From NCBI GenBank assembly GCA_016859345.1, contig CM029121.1, forward strand, positions 539,329-603,328: DNA of 64,000 nucleotides, given 5' to 3'. Every line of letters starts with the position of its first letter. Position 1 is the first letter of the stretch. This document shows positions 12,435-25,827 of the stretch, in pieces. The position numbers and the translations under genes were made by a program. The notes beneath the pieces are model-generated. The model searched no databases and was not told the DNA's origin. It worked only from the letters and a program-made list of their open reading frames with translations. Origin of the DNA: Istiophorus platypterus. Taxonomy: Eukaryota > Chordata > Actinopteri > Istiophoriformes > Istiophoridae.

Positions 12435-12769
12435 TGCTGACTGCTAAGCTAAAGTAACAGAATTGAGAAGGCTATGAGTGACTGTGAAGTAGTGAGAGAA
12501 TCGCGAGAGGGACAAAGCTAGCAGTGCTTAGTTTAGTTTTAAATTTACATTGGAAATTTAGGTGCTGTAGCAGAGAGAGTAGCTAAATTAACTGGGTAGA
12601 AGCAGAGCAGCAAAACAAACTGGTTCTGGTTGCACCAACGCCAGTAACAGGAAGTCACACAATACGCTAAACTACGCTTATCTCAGTAGGTCAGCACGTC
12701 AGCAACCACACCCACACCCACATAATACAGTTAAAGGTGATCCCATGGAAAGACAAATGTTGCACACTA

Positions 12770-14380
12770 GTCGGTAAACCAGTAAAACATACAGTCATTC
12801 AGTCAACCAATAATGCAGCCTGCAAGCTAGTAATTTAACCACATAGCCACCAACTAACAAGTAAGTCAGCCATCTTACTTTGCAGTTAACAAACAAGGCA
12901 CCTGACAGTCTGTCTCTTTCAGTCCACCAGTCAGCTAACAAACATTTGGCCATCTATTGAACAACCCAGTCATTCAGGCAGCCAGCAGCAGCTGACAAAC
13001 ACTTCTGTCATTTAATCAGTTAAGAAACTCCATCAGTCAGCCAGTCTGCCAGCCAGCAAACTAGTCAGATGACCAGGTGAATCAGTCTGCCAGCTTTTTA
13101 TACTACCCATCATTCCAGCCAGCCAGTCAGTAATCCAGCAACAGTCAGCCATTAAAACTGTTAAATCTTCTCAGTCAGTCAGCCAAGTCAGTTAGTCAGT
13201 CTTTTAGTCCCCAGCCAGGTAACAGTACAGGTATTCAGCTAGTTAATCAGACAATTATATTAGCTAGAATCCTAGTCTGTCAGTCAGCACACCAATCAGT
13301 TAACCAATAAAAAAAATCGACCACCCAGTGAAAAACAAACCAAATAGCAAACTAGCCACTAATAAACCAGTCAGTAGGCCAATATAAGTCAAATCTTTCA
13401 ATAACCTAGACAGCAAAAAGTAATTTAACATTCATTCAGCCAACGCATATCTAACAAACAAGGCAGCCAGTAAATGTTTCAGACCATCAGCCAGCCATCA
13501 AATCACCCAGTTAATCAACAGTCCAGTCATGCTGACAGTCAGATAGAAGCGAACAAATGACATAGTCATTCAGCCAATCAACCAACCAAAAGATTACCTA
13601 GCAAACCAAGATCCACTCAGCCAATCATTCCCCCCAGCTGTTCAACAAACCACTCAATAAGCTAAGTCAGTTGGTCAGTTTTCAGTCAACTAGTCAGCCA
13701 GTAGTTAATCAACAACTATTCAGCTAGGCAGCATGTAACAGATATATCGGTGATTCCAATATTGACCATAAAGAATTCTCAATCTTACACCCAGTGAACC
13801 AATGAATCAGTCATTAAGTCAGTCAACAAGCAAGCCAGCAAACTAACCATTTAGCGATTCAGACAACTAATGAGGCATTCAGCCAGTCATCAGCTTACAA
13901 ACATGTTAGCCAATCAGCCACCCTCCAGTTATATGAGCTAACATACCAATTGATCAGTCTACATTTAGCAAAACAATCAGCTAATAAGGTCAAATAATTA
14001 ACAAACAAACGAGTCAATCATTCAGACAGCAGCAGACAAACAAGTCAGTAAGTCAATGAGCAAGTCCTTTGTTAGGTGAGCTGACAAATTATGGCAGCTA
14101 TCCAGTCACCAAAATAGTCAGTCGAAAACTCAAACCAATAACCAGTCAGTCAGTCAATCAGTCAATCAACCAGCCCTTTATCAGACCAGTTTATCATTCA
14201 TCCAGAGACTTTACAAATTAGTCAGTCAGTTTATCAAGTCAAACATCAATGCATTCAGTCAGCCAGTAAATCATACATGAACTGACCAGCCTATAGACCT
14301 GTAAATCAACAATCCAATTACTTAGTGGGTTAAAGCTTTGCAGCTAGTAAATCAGCCAGCTACTAATAATCTGTCACCTT
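12770..14380. repeat. Degenerate CAGT-based array, about 1.6 kb
   Basis: The + strand is dominated by CAGTCAG, CAGCCAG, CAATCA and AGTCAGT words spaced at multiples of about four, gradually diverging from a tetranucleotide core. No open frame of 60 codons occurs on either strand from about 12,290 to 15,280. It abuts the 5' end of the L2 LINE on one side and a deleted Tc1 element on the other. It looks like an old, large expanded microsatellite. Confidence 0.75.
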
Positions 14381-14401
14381 GGACAATGCAGTCGGGCATA
14401 A

Positions 14402-14872
14402 ACTTAGGCACTTTATTAGGTACACATGCATAACTGCTTATTTATGCAATTATCCATCAGCCAGTCATGGCAGCAATGCAATGCATAAAATCCTGCAAAC
14501 ACAGGTCAGGAGCTTCAGTTAATGTTCACATCAAACATCAGAATGGAGAAAAAAATTAATCTCTTTGAATGAGTGTTGCATAATCGTTGGTGCTAAATGG
14601 GTTGGTTTGAGTATCTCTGAAACTGCTGATCTGAAACTGCTGATCAGTCTTTACTACTGTGGTGAGCAGAAAAGCTTCTCAAAATGAGCACATCAAACCT
14701 TGAGTTGAAGAACAGTAGAAGACCACATTCACTCCTGTTAGCCAAGAACAGAAATCTGCAGTGAGCACTGGCTCAACTAAACTGGACATTTGAAGACTGG
14801 CTATTTTGAGAGCAAAGGGAGGCCCTACCCAGTACGATGTTTTAAGATGTACAGCTGTTACATATTAAGAAT
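14402..14872 (+). mobile_element. Internally deleted Tc1-like element (TTTATTAGGTAC family)
   Basis: The left end carries GGCACTTTATTAGGTACAC, the inverted-repeat end of a common fish Tc1-like family. The 5' transposase region follows, with the words GAAACTGCTGATC and AGAAGACCACATTCACTCCTG. At about 14,800 the sequence jumps to the 3' end (GGCCCTACCCAGTACGATG). The central DDE catalytic region is missing, so this 470-bp copy is non-autonomous. A second copy of the same family is at 60142-60818. Confidence 0.7.
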
Positions 14873-14879
14873 TAATAGA

Positions 14880-16610
14880 GTTGCCTACTTACACTTCCAG
14901 CAGACATACGGTAGGTGTATGTGCAGTTATTCTGAGTAATTTTTCTGTCCAACTGATTAATGTAACTCCAACATTTAGTTTCCATTAAACTAACAAGAAA
15001 ATATTGTTAACACTGCATAGTACAGGCTGCAATTTATAGTGGAATTTATAGTGACGATGCCCAAACATTTACTGTGTAATTTCTATGAATTGATGGTGTA
15101 ATTATTACGTATGAATAAGTACATTTAAGAAACTTAGGCTACCGCTTCTTACTGATACTTAAATGTAGGTAAGGTACATCAAGGGGGAAACAATTGGAAA
15201 TTTTAGAGGAAAGGAGCAATAATTCATACTATAAGCATTTAGTACGCACTGGATACTGTCATCACAAACAAATATTATTTATTGACATTTAATAATCCAA
15301 GAATTTGCAATAATCACTTCATATCAGCAGAGGGAGGCATGCAGAAGAAAAAGGTCTCTCTCTCACTCCCTCTCTCTCATTGTGTGTCCCTTTGCCTCCT
15401 TCGTGTAAATCCTACGTGCTGTGGCATTAAGTCACATGAATCATTGAAAGAATTCATTTTTGCTCTGACTGCAGAACCAACACTCACATTATTCGATGCA
15501 AAAGAGCTGACTGGATGGCGTGAAATTCATGTTACCCATAAAGGCAAGAGGCTGCTAACACGGCTAGGAAAAGTGTGTGATTAAAAAGTAAAGCAATTTG
15601 AAAAGTAAAACCTATTTTTTATATGTTATCATTTTTTTATTATTTATTGTAATACAGTTGTTGGTATGAGCAGATAATACATGAGCACCATGGGAGAGAC
15701 TTTCATATTGAAAATGCTAAGACTAGTCAGCCGCTGAGTAAAACAGTGAAAGCACATGGTACTTTTGCTAAGCAAGCAGGAGTGATTATGCGGTATTTTT
15801 CTTTACTTACTACTTCAGTCATTTGTTTTATTTTACAGGCTCCGGAATAATCCACAAAAACATCTTTTAATTTATTCATTTAATTTATGTAGCCTAGTTA
15901 GGAGAGAAAAGAGTAGAGTAGAATTTTTACATTAGCTATTTTTACTGGGATTATTGTCATGACAACAGTCAGCAGTAAAGTCAAAGTTTAAGGTAAATCA
16001 ACTCTTTATACCAGTCAAACTCATCATGTGTTGCAACAACACTATAACTTTTAAAGATCATCTAAAGTAACAGATTATGTGGTCTTATTCTAATTAACAA
16101 GTTGATTAATATAATAAATGAGTAATTACATACATAATCATTAATCACAGCACACTAATGATTTCAGTGTTCAAGCCTATTGGAAATTCATTCAAATCAG
16201 TTATGGGAAAGTGGCAAACATATGATTGTATTAGAGTTATGAATTATTTTCATTATTTTGGCATGCATCAACACACATTTGCATTAGCACAAGTAGGACA
16301 ATGAAATTAAGCAAAACTACCAAAACTACCTTTTTTTCATTTTATAATTTGCACAACTTCAGAAAATTATACTTCATGCACAGAATATTATCACAGATAT
16401 TTCTGTTTTCTCTCGAATATCTCAACCCACTTCAACAGAAGTGGACAAAGTAGAAATGATTAATTTGCAAGATACCTTAGATAAGATATATACTAAAAAA
16501 GGAGGGCAGAGGAAGCTTTTGGTCCCCAATGATGGTTAGTAGGAAAACAGAACTCTTTTAATTTGGTTAAATTAGAAAAATATCACCCAAATTAAAGTTA
16601 AAAATTGATG
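14880..16610. other. Intergenic, nothing recognised
   Basis: AT-rich. A 100-codon open frame at 15282-15584 (+) has no recognisable motif and contains a CTCTC-rich tract, so I do not call it a gene. Confidence 0.45.
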
Positions 16611-16622
16611 ACACGATAACTT

Positions 16623-17670
16623 ATGACCCAAAACTCATATCCAACATTTGCTCAACCTATTGTGATAAATTATATACATCAGAATACTCAATTTTTTAAA
16701 AATCATTACAGATTACCCCTCAACTTGATGACTCAAAGATATTTTTGTGATCTCCCCTTATCACTAACAGAGATCTATGACTGTATAGGACTTTTGAAGG
16801 ATAGCACATGCATCAACCTGCAACAGGTGGTTTATCCTCTTAGGTCTTTTATTTGTTTTCTAGTGTTTGGCATACCCTCTTTTTTTAAAGAATGTTTTAC
16901 ATATTATTGGAAAAAAAAACTCTTAATGAGTGAGTGCAGTCAGGGTAGCCTTAATTTTCACAACTTCACCACATTAAAATCTACTTTCAACATCTATTGG
17001 ATAAGAAATGACTTCAAGTGGTGGTCAAGGTGGTCTCAATTTTTTATGTTGCAATATGGTTATAACATTGATAAAATTCCCTTCAAACTTTCATTATTCC
17101 TTAAACAATTGCTACTGGTATGGTCTTTAAATTTACAAATATAACTTTAGTCCAAACATATTTTACATTACATATGTGAAAATTAATAATTTTCTTTCAA
17201 CAGTGGTTCAGTAATAACATTTTATTTCCAAGTCTGTTATTTCACCAAGATAGTCAGCTCTACAAAAATGTTGATTTTATTCAGCACTATGGAAATCCTA
17301 TTCCTGCAAAGGTTTTCTTGATTGTCCTCAATGCTGCTCCCGCCACTATTATTTGTCTCTTTAAAGGTTTTAAGGCAAACGAAAAGCACCCTGTATTGGC
17401 TGAAGCAAATGAACAAAGTTGTGGTAAAAGCTTATTTTCATTGTATAAGACTAAAAACAAAGCAATTTGGCAACTTTTCCAACAAGACATCATCAGTACT
17501 GCTTGTCCTTTTGGTCCAGATTTGTTGAGATTGAGACTGGCTATTTTTTTCTGCCTAATCAAAGAGATATCATTTACAATGCTTCAAAGGTTTCATTCAA
17601 CTGATCCTTAGCTACAGAATTTTAGAGAGACATTGATGTAAATCGTACTTTCTGTGGGGCTCAATATCTT
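16623..17670 (+). mobile_element. L1-type LINE reverse-transcriptase relic
   Basis: The first frame contains DLPLSLTEIYDCIGLLKDST, the start of an L1 RT domain. It then skips to an L1 C-terminal block (LNFHNFTTLKSTFNIYWI, YNIDKIPFKLSLFLKQLLL at about 16950-17130). From about 17230 another frame continues with LLFHQDSQLYKNVDF and KVFLIVLNAAPATI, then CFLIKEISF, and at about 17620-17660 a zinc-knuckle-like RDIDVNRTFCGA. The RT palm with the catalytic Asp pair is deleted between about 16840 and 16930. No ends or poly-A tail were located. Confidence 0.75.
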
Positions 17671-17814
17671 TGAGGAGGAGAGATGGGATAATGCTGGCTT
17701 ACAGTTATCTTTCTGTTTGACCTTGTACTACATTCTTCAATGATATGCTGAACAAGAGAGTGCTTTTAAAAATAATTCCAATATCTTAATTGTCAATGAA
17801 TTTCATACAAATTA

Positions 17815-18490
17815 AATGCCTTCAAAAAAAGCACTTATATACTTGCACAGTTTTTTCAGGTATTTAGCAAGTTCTAAGCACAGTGGGGATCTTGCCACAG
17901 TTTTGTTAATTTAGGCTGTTTCCATTGCTTATGTCTATTCATTTAATCCCAGAAAGACTCCATTATGTTGAGGTTAGTGCTTTGTGAGAGTCTTACCATC
18001 TGTTGCAGGTCCCTTTATTCTTATTGTCTCTTGTCTGCAGATATTTTTTTGTGACTCTAGGTATAGGTTTGGGTTTTTTATCATGCTGCAGAATGATTTA
18101 GCAAACAATGAAATGCCATCCTGAAAAAAAATGTCATTATATATACCTAATTCAAACAAAATGCCAAGCAATAGTTAGTTCAGTTATATTGAAGTCATCA
18201 GGGTAGCAAACCGTACCATAGCCTCTAATTTGTCACCATTTTTTGACACTTTAAAGATTAAATGAACTAAACCTGGTATCAGTGTACTACCTGATATGGT
18301 CTCAAAAAATTTGTACCACTTGAATCCTTTGTTAAAGTATTTTTTTACTATTCTCACTATTATATTAAATAACATCATTATAATTTGTGTTGTCTTGCTG
18401 TGGCTTACAAACTTGTGCACAAGGTCCACTTGGGTGTAATGTATGACAACAGATGTGTTGCGTGCATTTTGAGTTTTCATTTAAACAAGG
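17815..18490 (-). mobile_element. Tc1-like transposase relic, antisense
   Basis: Read on the minus strand, about 17965-17940 gives LNIMESFWD, matching the DLNxIExxWD motif next to the last catalytic acidic residue of Tc1 transposases. The surrounding + strand words (GGATCTTGCCACAG, AATCCCAGAAAGACTCC, ATGTTGAGG) belong to a known fish Tc1 type distinct from the others in this window. The frame is heavily eroded. Confidence 0.6.
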
Positions 18491-18499
18491 CCTTTTTAT

Positions 18500-20480
18500 G
18501 GAGTGTTCGATAAGCTTGGCACTTATGACCACCTGACACAGTAGACAATAACCATGACTCTCTGAGTATGTTCCTGTTCAGTTTGGAGAACGTTTCTTTG
18601 AACTACAGTTTTAATTATCCATGAATTGCATGTTTTACCAATAAATAAACATTCAGGGAACACTATGAAAAGTTTCCCATATTACCATAGGGAAATAGGG
18701 AAACCCCAAAGAGAACATTCCTGCATCCATTAGGAAATGTCTGCAGGACATTCAATTAAAGTTTATCTTAGTAAAAAAAATCTGCTTAAAAATTATAGGC
18801 TATTTATAGTGACCACAGAGTGTGAAGCTGCCATGGAATCAATGAATTACGCTGTTGGCTACAACTTTAGCCGTTTTTTGGGGGGGTTTTTTGCTTTTTT
18901 TTGTTTTTAAATGTAAGTACATAGCAGAAAATTAGCTGTAGATTACTTTACATCATTTGGCACATTTAAGTCAGTCATAGCCTCCACAGAACCAGAAGGT
19001 CCTTTGGCATGCACTTCCGCTCACAACTTTTCAGATTTGTTCAAATACAATTAACATCACCTAAACTAATTTAAAATATGTGATATTATCATTTAAATAC
19101 TGGATTTTTTTGTTGTTATCCCAACTTTTGATGGCTCTTACCAATAGTGAATATCAAAACCACAAGGTGATGCAACTTCTGATTAAAGAATGCCTCAATC
19201 AGGTTAAACAACTTGCAATACACTCATGTATGAGTTAGAAATAGAAGTGGCATAATTAGTAGGGACTACTTTTTCTGATATACATGAGTTTATTTTAACA
19301 TTTGAATGTGTTAGGCCAGTACTGACGATGTAGCACTAACAGAAAACACACCATAAACTCCCACTTCAATCACAATTCCTTTAGCAAATTTAATGAAAAT
19401 AAATTATTTTTGTACAATACAAAACAAATAAATATCCATGCAGCCCACAGTTTTTAGACAGACCTTTGACCCTGTGGGGCATCAGATGTTAGTTGGAATG
19501 TACAGTAAAACACACACATCAGATGAGGGTTGTGTTGTTTTCCGTGTAAGTGGGAAGTGAACTTTTGTAATCTGTGGTTAGGCCTATGTAACTGAGGGTT
19601 CCAATGACTGATTTGTACAAATGCTTTTATTCAATAGTAAACTGAAAATCTTAGTTATTCAGATTGTTGTGGCTTGACAAAACATTTAGACATTTAAAAG
19701 TATTAAAGAGACCATAGACTCTAAGAATTGATACTGGGCAAATTGTGAAATTTTACAGAATAATTATTAATCAGTTAATCCAGAAAACAATTGGCAGGTA
19801 ACGAGATTATGAAAATACTTAAATGTACAACAAACCATTCACTGACAATTTGCAAAAATTGCTGTATTTACTAACCTTTAGTTGATGCTTTTGGTTAAAA
19901 AAAACAAAACATCCAGGCTGAAACAACTTACAAGCATTTATGAAACCCCTTTCATCAGACCATTAGTAGACAGGCTATTGTTTTACATACTTTATATACA
20001 AACTCTTGTTAAACATATGGGGAGACTTGCAGACTTACCTTCATTATGCCGTGTTCCACTGCTAAAGGTTCTAAGTTCATTTGATTAATTTAATTGTTTT
20101 AATTAGAAATCTGCTATACCTTTACAGACATGATCCTCCAAAACAGATTTATTATTCAGGTTGGAGTCATATGTTCCCTTATGAACCTCATCACTGCTGC
20201 TAGCCAAAACATCAGATCTAAATTTCATAAACCACATTTATATGAAATTATTACTGCAAAATGTAAAAATACACTTTGAGTTACATTTCTTTCCCAGAAC
20301 ACAGAACAACAGAGCACAGAGAGAGCCTGGTGTAGAGACAGGAAAGTATGTTTGGGCAGGTGAAATTCACAGTCCTGCACTACCTTTTTCTAAGAGTACA
20401 TTTGTAGAAGCAGTAGGACAAGCAGAAGAGGATTACTGTGGATAGCCAATATGTTGTATAGGTTCAACTTCGATATGTGA
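18500..20480. other. Intergenic, nothing recognised
   Basis: AT-rich non-coding sequence. No frame shows recognisable protein motifs, and there is a G/T homopolymer patch at about 18868-18910. Confidence 0.45.
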
Positions 20481-20496
20481 ATAAGGTTTGCAGTGC

Positions 20497-20512
20497 ACCC
20501 CCCCCCCCCCCC
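20497..20512. repeat. Poly-C run
   Basis: About 16 consecutive C on the + strand, a simple homopolymer tract. Confidence 0.85.
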
Positions 20513-20519
20513 AGCTGTG

Positions 20520-23140
20520 TATATGTGTGTCTCAGAGATGGAATTGTACAAGAGAAGTTTATTCAGCACTCATCTTAAATACTTTTCAGGAATATGACCT
20601 TGATTTTTAAATCATGTATAGTCATTCTAGGCTGGATCTGTTCTCCTATGTCAAAATGAGTCACTTAAATGCTTTTCTAGACAATATTTCCATCTTTAAC
20701 CATACTGACTGGTTGCATATATGTCTTTTTTCTATATATAATCCATAACATTGTTCCTTGTATGTCTTTTTCATCTCACTTTTCTGGCATGGGTGTTTGA
20801 AGATTGTCCTCTCAAACGCCACCTGAGAGAAATACCAGAGCAGAAAACACTGTTTTAGCCACTTATAGACCAGTATAATATAGTATAATCCAGGTTTTTT
20901 ATCACTGACAGAGGCAGACATTGCAGGTAATATTGTAGGCATTGCACCAAACTCATCCATCACACTGAGCTCTTAAGTGTATCATACAGTATATAACCTA
21001 GCTTTGTTGAGATACTTTGGAGTGTAGGAACTGTAGCCTTTGTGAGTGACGTAGTACGTGGTCGCAAAAGAAAATGTGAACACCTTTGCATGACCATGAC
21101 ACAAGTCTCTTTTAATCAGGGATCTCACTATTTTGCCGTTAAGATGACCCCACATTATGCTGCCTTTGCTTGTTTACACTGAAGCAGCATAAAGCCACCA
21201 CAGCGTGTGCTTTCAGACAGCATGCTTGCATTCCAGAATTGGAGGTGTGATGTGCAACACAACAGTGTTAGTGTCTTTCCCGCAATGACGGCTCTCTATT
21301 TTACACATCGATTTTGGCTCTGGGACTACCTCTGTGGCCTGTTAAAAGGCATAACAATAATGCCCACACATTTTTACCTTTTATACAGAAAAGCAAGGCG
21401 GAATAAGGCCGCAACATTCCTGCCTTGAAGAGGCTGTATAAAAGGGGATATAGTGACAATTTGTGAGGCTAGTTGGCTAGCCTCAATGTATGAAGCTGGT
21501 GAGCTATAAATTCATATATACTATGCTTGCCCCCTCTGGCCCGCCAAACCGGTTTGCAAACTGTCAGTTAACAAGTTAGCTTCTTGAACTGTTTTACTTC
21601 CCATCAAAAAAGTAGGCAAGCACACTGTTTGGTTGCTAACAAGAAAAGAAGACATTATACAAGAAACGTGCTTGTACTATTTACTCCTGTCAAACAGCTG
21701 ATAACATAACATGCCTCATCCTTTTTAAGGACCCTACTAATATGGCAACTCCTAAATTATGCAGGCTGTAGTTTATTTTCAGTGATCACCACTTTCGAGA
21801 CAGTATGTAACAGGTCAATGGCAAGAAAAACGATTCCAACAAGATTGTACAGGTTATCTGGCATGATGAGAAGCCCTTATCCTCACATGTTATGGCAGAC
21901 ACAACACATGAGGATGGTGGGAAAATTGCAAGAATGGCTTGTAGTATGTTACCAGTAGGAGCAGAATCAGATAATACTCGTGTGAGCATTCGATTTATTT
22001 GTCAGAATGCTGACAACTAAGAACAACAAACTATGAAGAACACTAGAAAACAATTCCCATCACTAATAATCTAGTAATATGAATAACTAATTCCTCTCCC
22101 TCCTGCCATATATTGTACGCAGATGCAGGATGTAAGACAGACCTAACTATGGATTAATTGAGAGGATGAATGATGTTCTGACACAGACCACAAATGAACT
22201 GGATAATGTTCAAACTAAAGCATTTGACAGTTTAGAGTTTTTCCAGAGGAATGGAGATAAGAAAAAGTGACTGGGCTCGTAAACTTAATGCAGGTTTTCA
22301 ATTGTGTGAGCCTTATATCACCTGTGGCCATTTGTCGTTTGCTTTTTCTAAATTTGAACAAGTAACGTTAGTCTTGCTGAGGTTCAAAGAATTCGCTTTC
22401 GGGTTCGATGTCTCTTATTCCACTGTTTCTAGAGTTAGTTAATTGTCATATTTCATGAGACTGGAATCTTTAAATGGCCAGAGCAAGATGTACTACAACT
22501 TACAATGCCAATGGCATTCAGGCACACATTTAGATGTAGAATTGTTTGGATTGTTGACTGGTTGGAAGTATTTATTGACAGACCTTCCAATTTGCTCGGT
22601 AGAACACAAATGTGGTCAAACTACAGGCATTACTGTAAAGTTTCTGATCAGTGTTGCTCCCAAAGGGTCCCATGTCTCTTACATATCCCTTGCCTAGGGA
22701 GAAAGACTTAGTGATTACTGAAGTGAGTGGCCATCTAGAAAACCTGGTACCTAGAAATATTGTTCCAGCAGCCATAAAATAAATAAAATAAATTTATGAT
22801 CTTAGCAGTGATTAATAATCTTTTCTGTCCAAAGAACATGTTTAGTCAAGTGGTTGAGATCAAATTCAATGGTATTAAAAAAAAGAAACGGACAACTGTT
22901 ATGAAATGAAAAAACTCTGGATCATTAGCTGCTTTTAAAATAATATAAATATATGTTGGTTTACTAACAGAATAACGGCATTATAACAATACATTTTGTT
23001 TTAGTGAATTTTGTCAATAGCCTAGGGGCTAAATACATTTAAAGGTGCTGTCCTCCAAAGTTTCCCATGTGTGAATAAACCCCAAATTCGCTGTAATCAG
23101 TTAGACTGGATAAAGGACAGCTGATCTAGCCATCCAATTT
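20520..23140. other. Unassigned non-coding stretch
   Basis: Several frames of 60-100 codons exist on both strands, but none carries a motif I recognise. The interval around 21,160-22,440 is less AT-rich than its surroundings and could be an old mobile-element body. I cannot support a family. Confidence 0.35.
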
Positions 23141-23141
23141 T

Positions 23142-23152
23142 TTTATATTATA

Positions 23153-23192
<40 letters not shown>
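23142..23192. repeat. (TA)n microsatellite
   Basis: An uninterrupted TA run of about 35 bp, with imperfect TATATG/TATTAT shoulders. Confidence 0.9.
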
Positions 23193-23195
<3 letters not shown>

Positions 23196-23199
23196 ACTC

Positions 23200-25820
23200 T
23201 GCCATACTCTGCTGAACCTTTGATTGAATTTAGCCCTATGTCTGAAAAGTTCGGAATTCAGTGAAACTGAATCCATTTTATAGTTGCATACTTTGTTAGT
23301 TCTTGTAAATATGAAACCACAGATGTGTTTTTTGTATTATTTAATCTTCTTAATAAACATCTGATAGACAAAAAAGATACATTCATGGTAGACATGATTT
23401 CATTTGCAAAATATGATGTTACATGCCAACATGTTACTTTGTAGCTTGCTGTCCCAACAGTTCTGGAAGTATTACAAACATTTCCTAAAAAGTCCCCAAC
23501 TTTTGGAATCACATTATCCCCCAATTCTATACCAGGCAAAGTTCTTTCACCAAAATGTCATAGTTCCACACCACAAATTCACAATACTCAGCATACACAA
23601 TGTGAAGCTGTGCCTGGACTTCAAAGTAGTAAGCATTGGTTCCTGTTGTGTCATGTCATCCTCCAATGCACAGGTGCAGACTAACCCCGTCTTGCAGGCA
23701 ATGTGGACACTAAATTTCATAGGTAAAAGAACATGCACACAATAGACTGGGGAAGTTAATTTTGTCTTTTAATTTAATTCATTGATTCTTATATAAAGAC
23801 TGACATATTTTGAGTACCAGGCCTTCAGTCTTCAGTGGTGTTGCCGAAGCTTTCTGTTGGCTAATTTACGCTGACATCTTCAAAATAGACCTATTGTTTT
23901 CATGTAAGAAATCAGTGAACTAACCATGTAAAGAAGTAGGCATACAATTATCTTTCCACAGTTTAAATGCCTCTTTTTTTTACACATTAAAGCGAAATTA
24001 TAAATGTATATGTCCAACACCTTTTAGCACATTTATAATGAACTGTATTATTACCTTTATCTTGCAAATTCCTTTTCAATGACTGAAGTGACAATCCTAT
24101 CAGGCAAGGCTCCCAGTGTATGGCCACTTAGGGTTCAGCCAGTGACCACTTTCCATACAGGAGAGGCCCTTGTGCTCCAGACCCATCAGCTTTTTATACA
24201 CTCTTCTGCCTTATGCTTCATGTTCCCATGAGTAACTGTCAAAAGTACACAGAAACAATAAGCAAATAAGGAAAAAGTAATATTATATTTAGAGTTCAAT
24301 TTATAAAACTTTGAGGTAGGCCACTCTTGTGGGCAACATTATTCATTGGTTTAAATATTGACTATCATTCCTAACCTCTATGATTAACCCTATCCCTGCC
24401 TAATCCTTGCTTTATAAGCCTTTGTTCCCAAAATCTCACCTCCGTTTTATCTTAATTCAAACCATTAATACCTTAATACCTTGTTTCAACTGTGGTTAAC
24501 TTGTGTGCCTCTGGGTAGCATATGGCCTTAATCAGGCTCTTGATTGGCTGCAGAGGGATTGTCTAAAAAAAAATTTTAAGCTTAGATGCAGCTGTACATC
24601 CAGGTTTTTGTCAATACGAAATCCTGAATTCAACCTGAGTTCGAGTTGCCTTCTGTAAAGCCTGGACCTGGGAAGGGTTTAGCTCTTTTAGCTGGAAATC
24701 CTAGCTAGCTAGAAATCCTGGTCAACCTCTCTCTTTTTTTTACACCATGGATAATATAAAAAGCTGTTTTTTCTCCTTTCCTCTACCGTTAACCATCTGA
24801 GGACCCCTAAGATTTATTTAAGAACTAGCTCTACCTCCAGCAGCTACAAAAGTAACATGCTGCTTACACATCAATGCTTCAGTATTCATCTAATGATGCA
24901 TAATAGTAATAATGATAATAATGAGTCAGAGGGACCAAATCAGTAATTTTACTTTAATACTTTAGTTACATTTTAGTGCTTTTACTTTTCATGCAGGACT
25001 GCTACTTGTAATGGGTTACACTGCTGTATTTGTATTTTTATTTGAGTATATATCATAGCGATGTAAACTGACTCTGAATACTTTATGACCGGAGTACACT
25101 GGAACCAAAATAAACCAAACACCAAACAGAACACTGGAGACTGGACCTATAGTATTTTCAGCTACACACTGTACACAGTATGTTATACCTGGTTCCAGCC
25201 ACTCCTAGTATCATGCGTCTCCCTCCAGAGATGGATTTGCACAGTAGTGGAATGCAATATCATGTGCACAATGCCCAGAACTTGGTTGACCATGCTTTGC
25301 CATTTGCAATGTAACACATCTGGATCTCCATTAGGAATGATTAATAATGACCTCCACAGGTTCGGGTCCTCAAATTTTCCTCTACTTTGCAGCAGCATCC
25401 AAAGTGTTCCCTTGATGCATTTCGAAACAGAACGAAATTGCTGGGAATCGAAATGTAGTTACAACAACAACCATTATACACAAAACTACTAATATCAGGA
25501 TACATGTGTTCACCAATTTACCAGATGAAATGAAGTAATTTTTTGTTCCTTCTGGACACAACTCTTCCTGCATGCACCTAGTAACCTAAAGAGGGACACA
25601 ACAACGTAATTATGATAAGAATATTTATGAGAAAACTTGTTCAGAGATTGTTGTTTATATTTGATTTGTGTCTTTACCTATGGATTTCTGTATGTTATGA
25701 GGGCTGAAACTTGCACGTGTTACTCCTCTAACTCAAAACTGTGTTTAGAACTTCACAACATGTGCTGCATGTTACCTCTGAGCTCTGTCAAACCTATTAG
25801 TCAGCTATGATAAAAAGAGG
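23200..25820. other. Intergenic, nothing recognised
   Basis: Open frames at 23404-23745 (+) and 25085-25492 (+) are the longest here. Neither has recognisable domains, an acceptable splice context or homology that I can name. Confidence 0.4.
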
Positions 25821-25827
25821 CCGAGGT

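Larger units (their letters stand above)
8371..12480 (-). mobile_element. L2-clade LINE, nearly full length, inactive
   Basis: On the minus strand the order is ORF1 with an SGNH/GDSL-type esterase (12434 to about 11553), then AP-endonuclease and reverse transcriptase (about 11460-9036), then a 3' UTR. The 3' end near 8371-8420 has the AT-rich AAATATAAATAAAATT-type tail typical of fish L2 elements. The unit is about 4.1 kb, close to the size expected for a full L2 copy, but it carries many stops, frameshifts and an internal deletion. ORF1 and ORF2 are entered separately. The exact 5' limit is uncertain: the G/A-rich leader around 12380-12480 looks like element sequence and the CAGT array begins beyond about 12,760. 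Confidence 0.85.

Noticed and set aside
15282..15584. 100-codon plus-strand frame
   Set aside because: No motif, CTCTC-rich interior, no splice or promoter support.
20700..22450. Domesticated transposase or unknown gene
   Set aside because: Frames are short and motif-free; I could not support any call.
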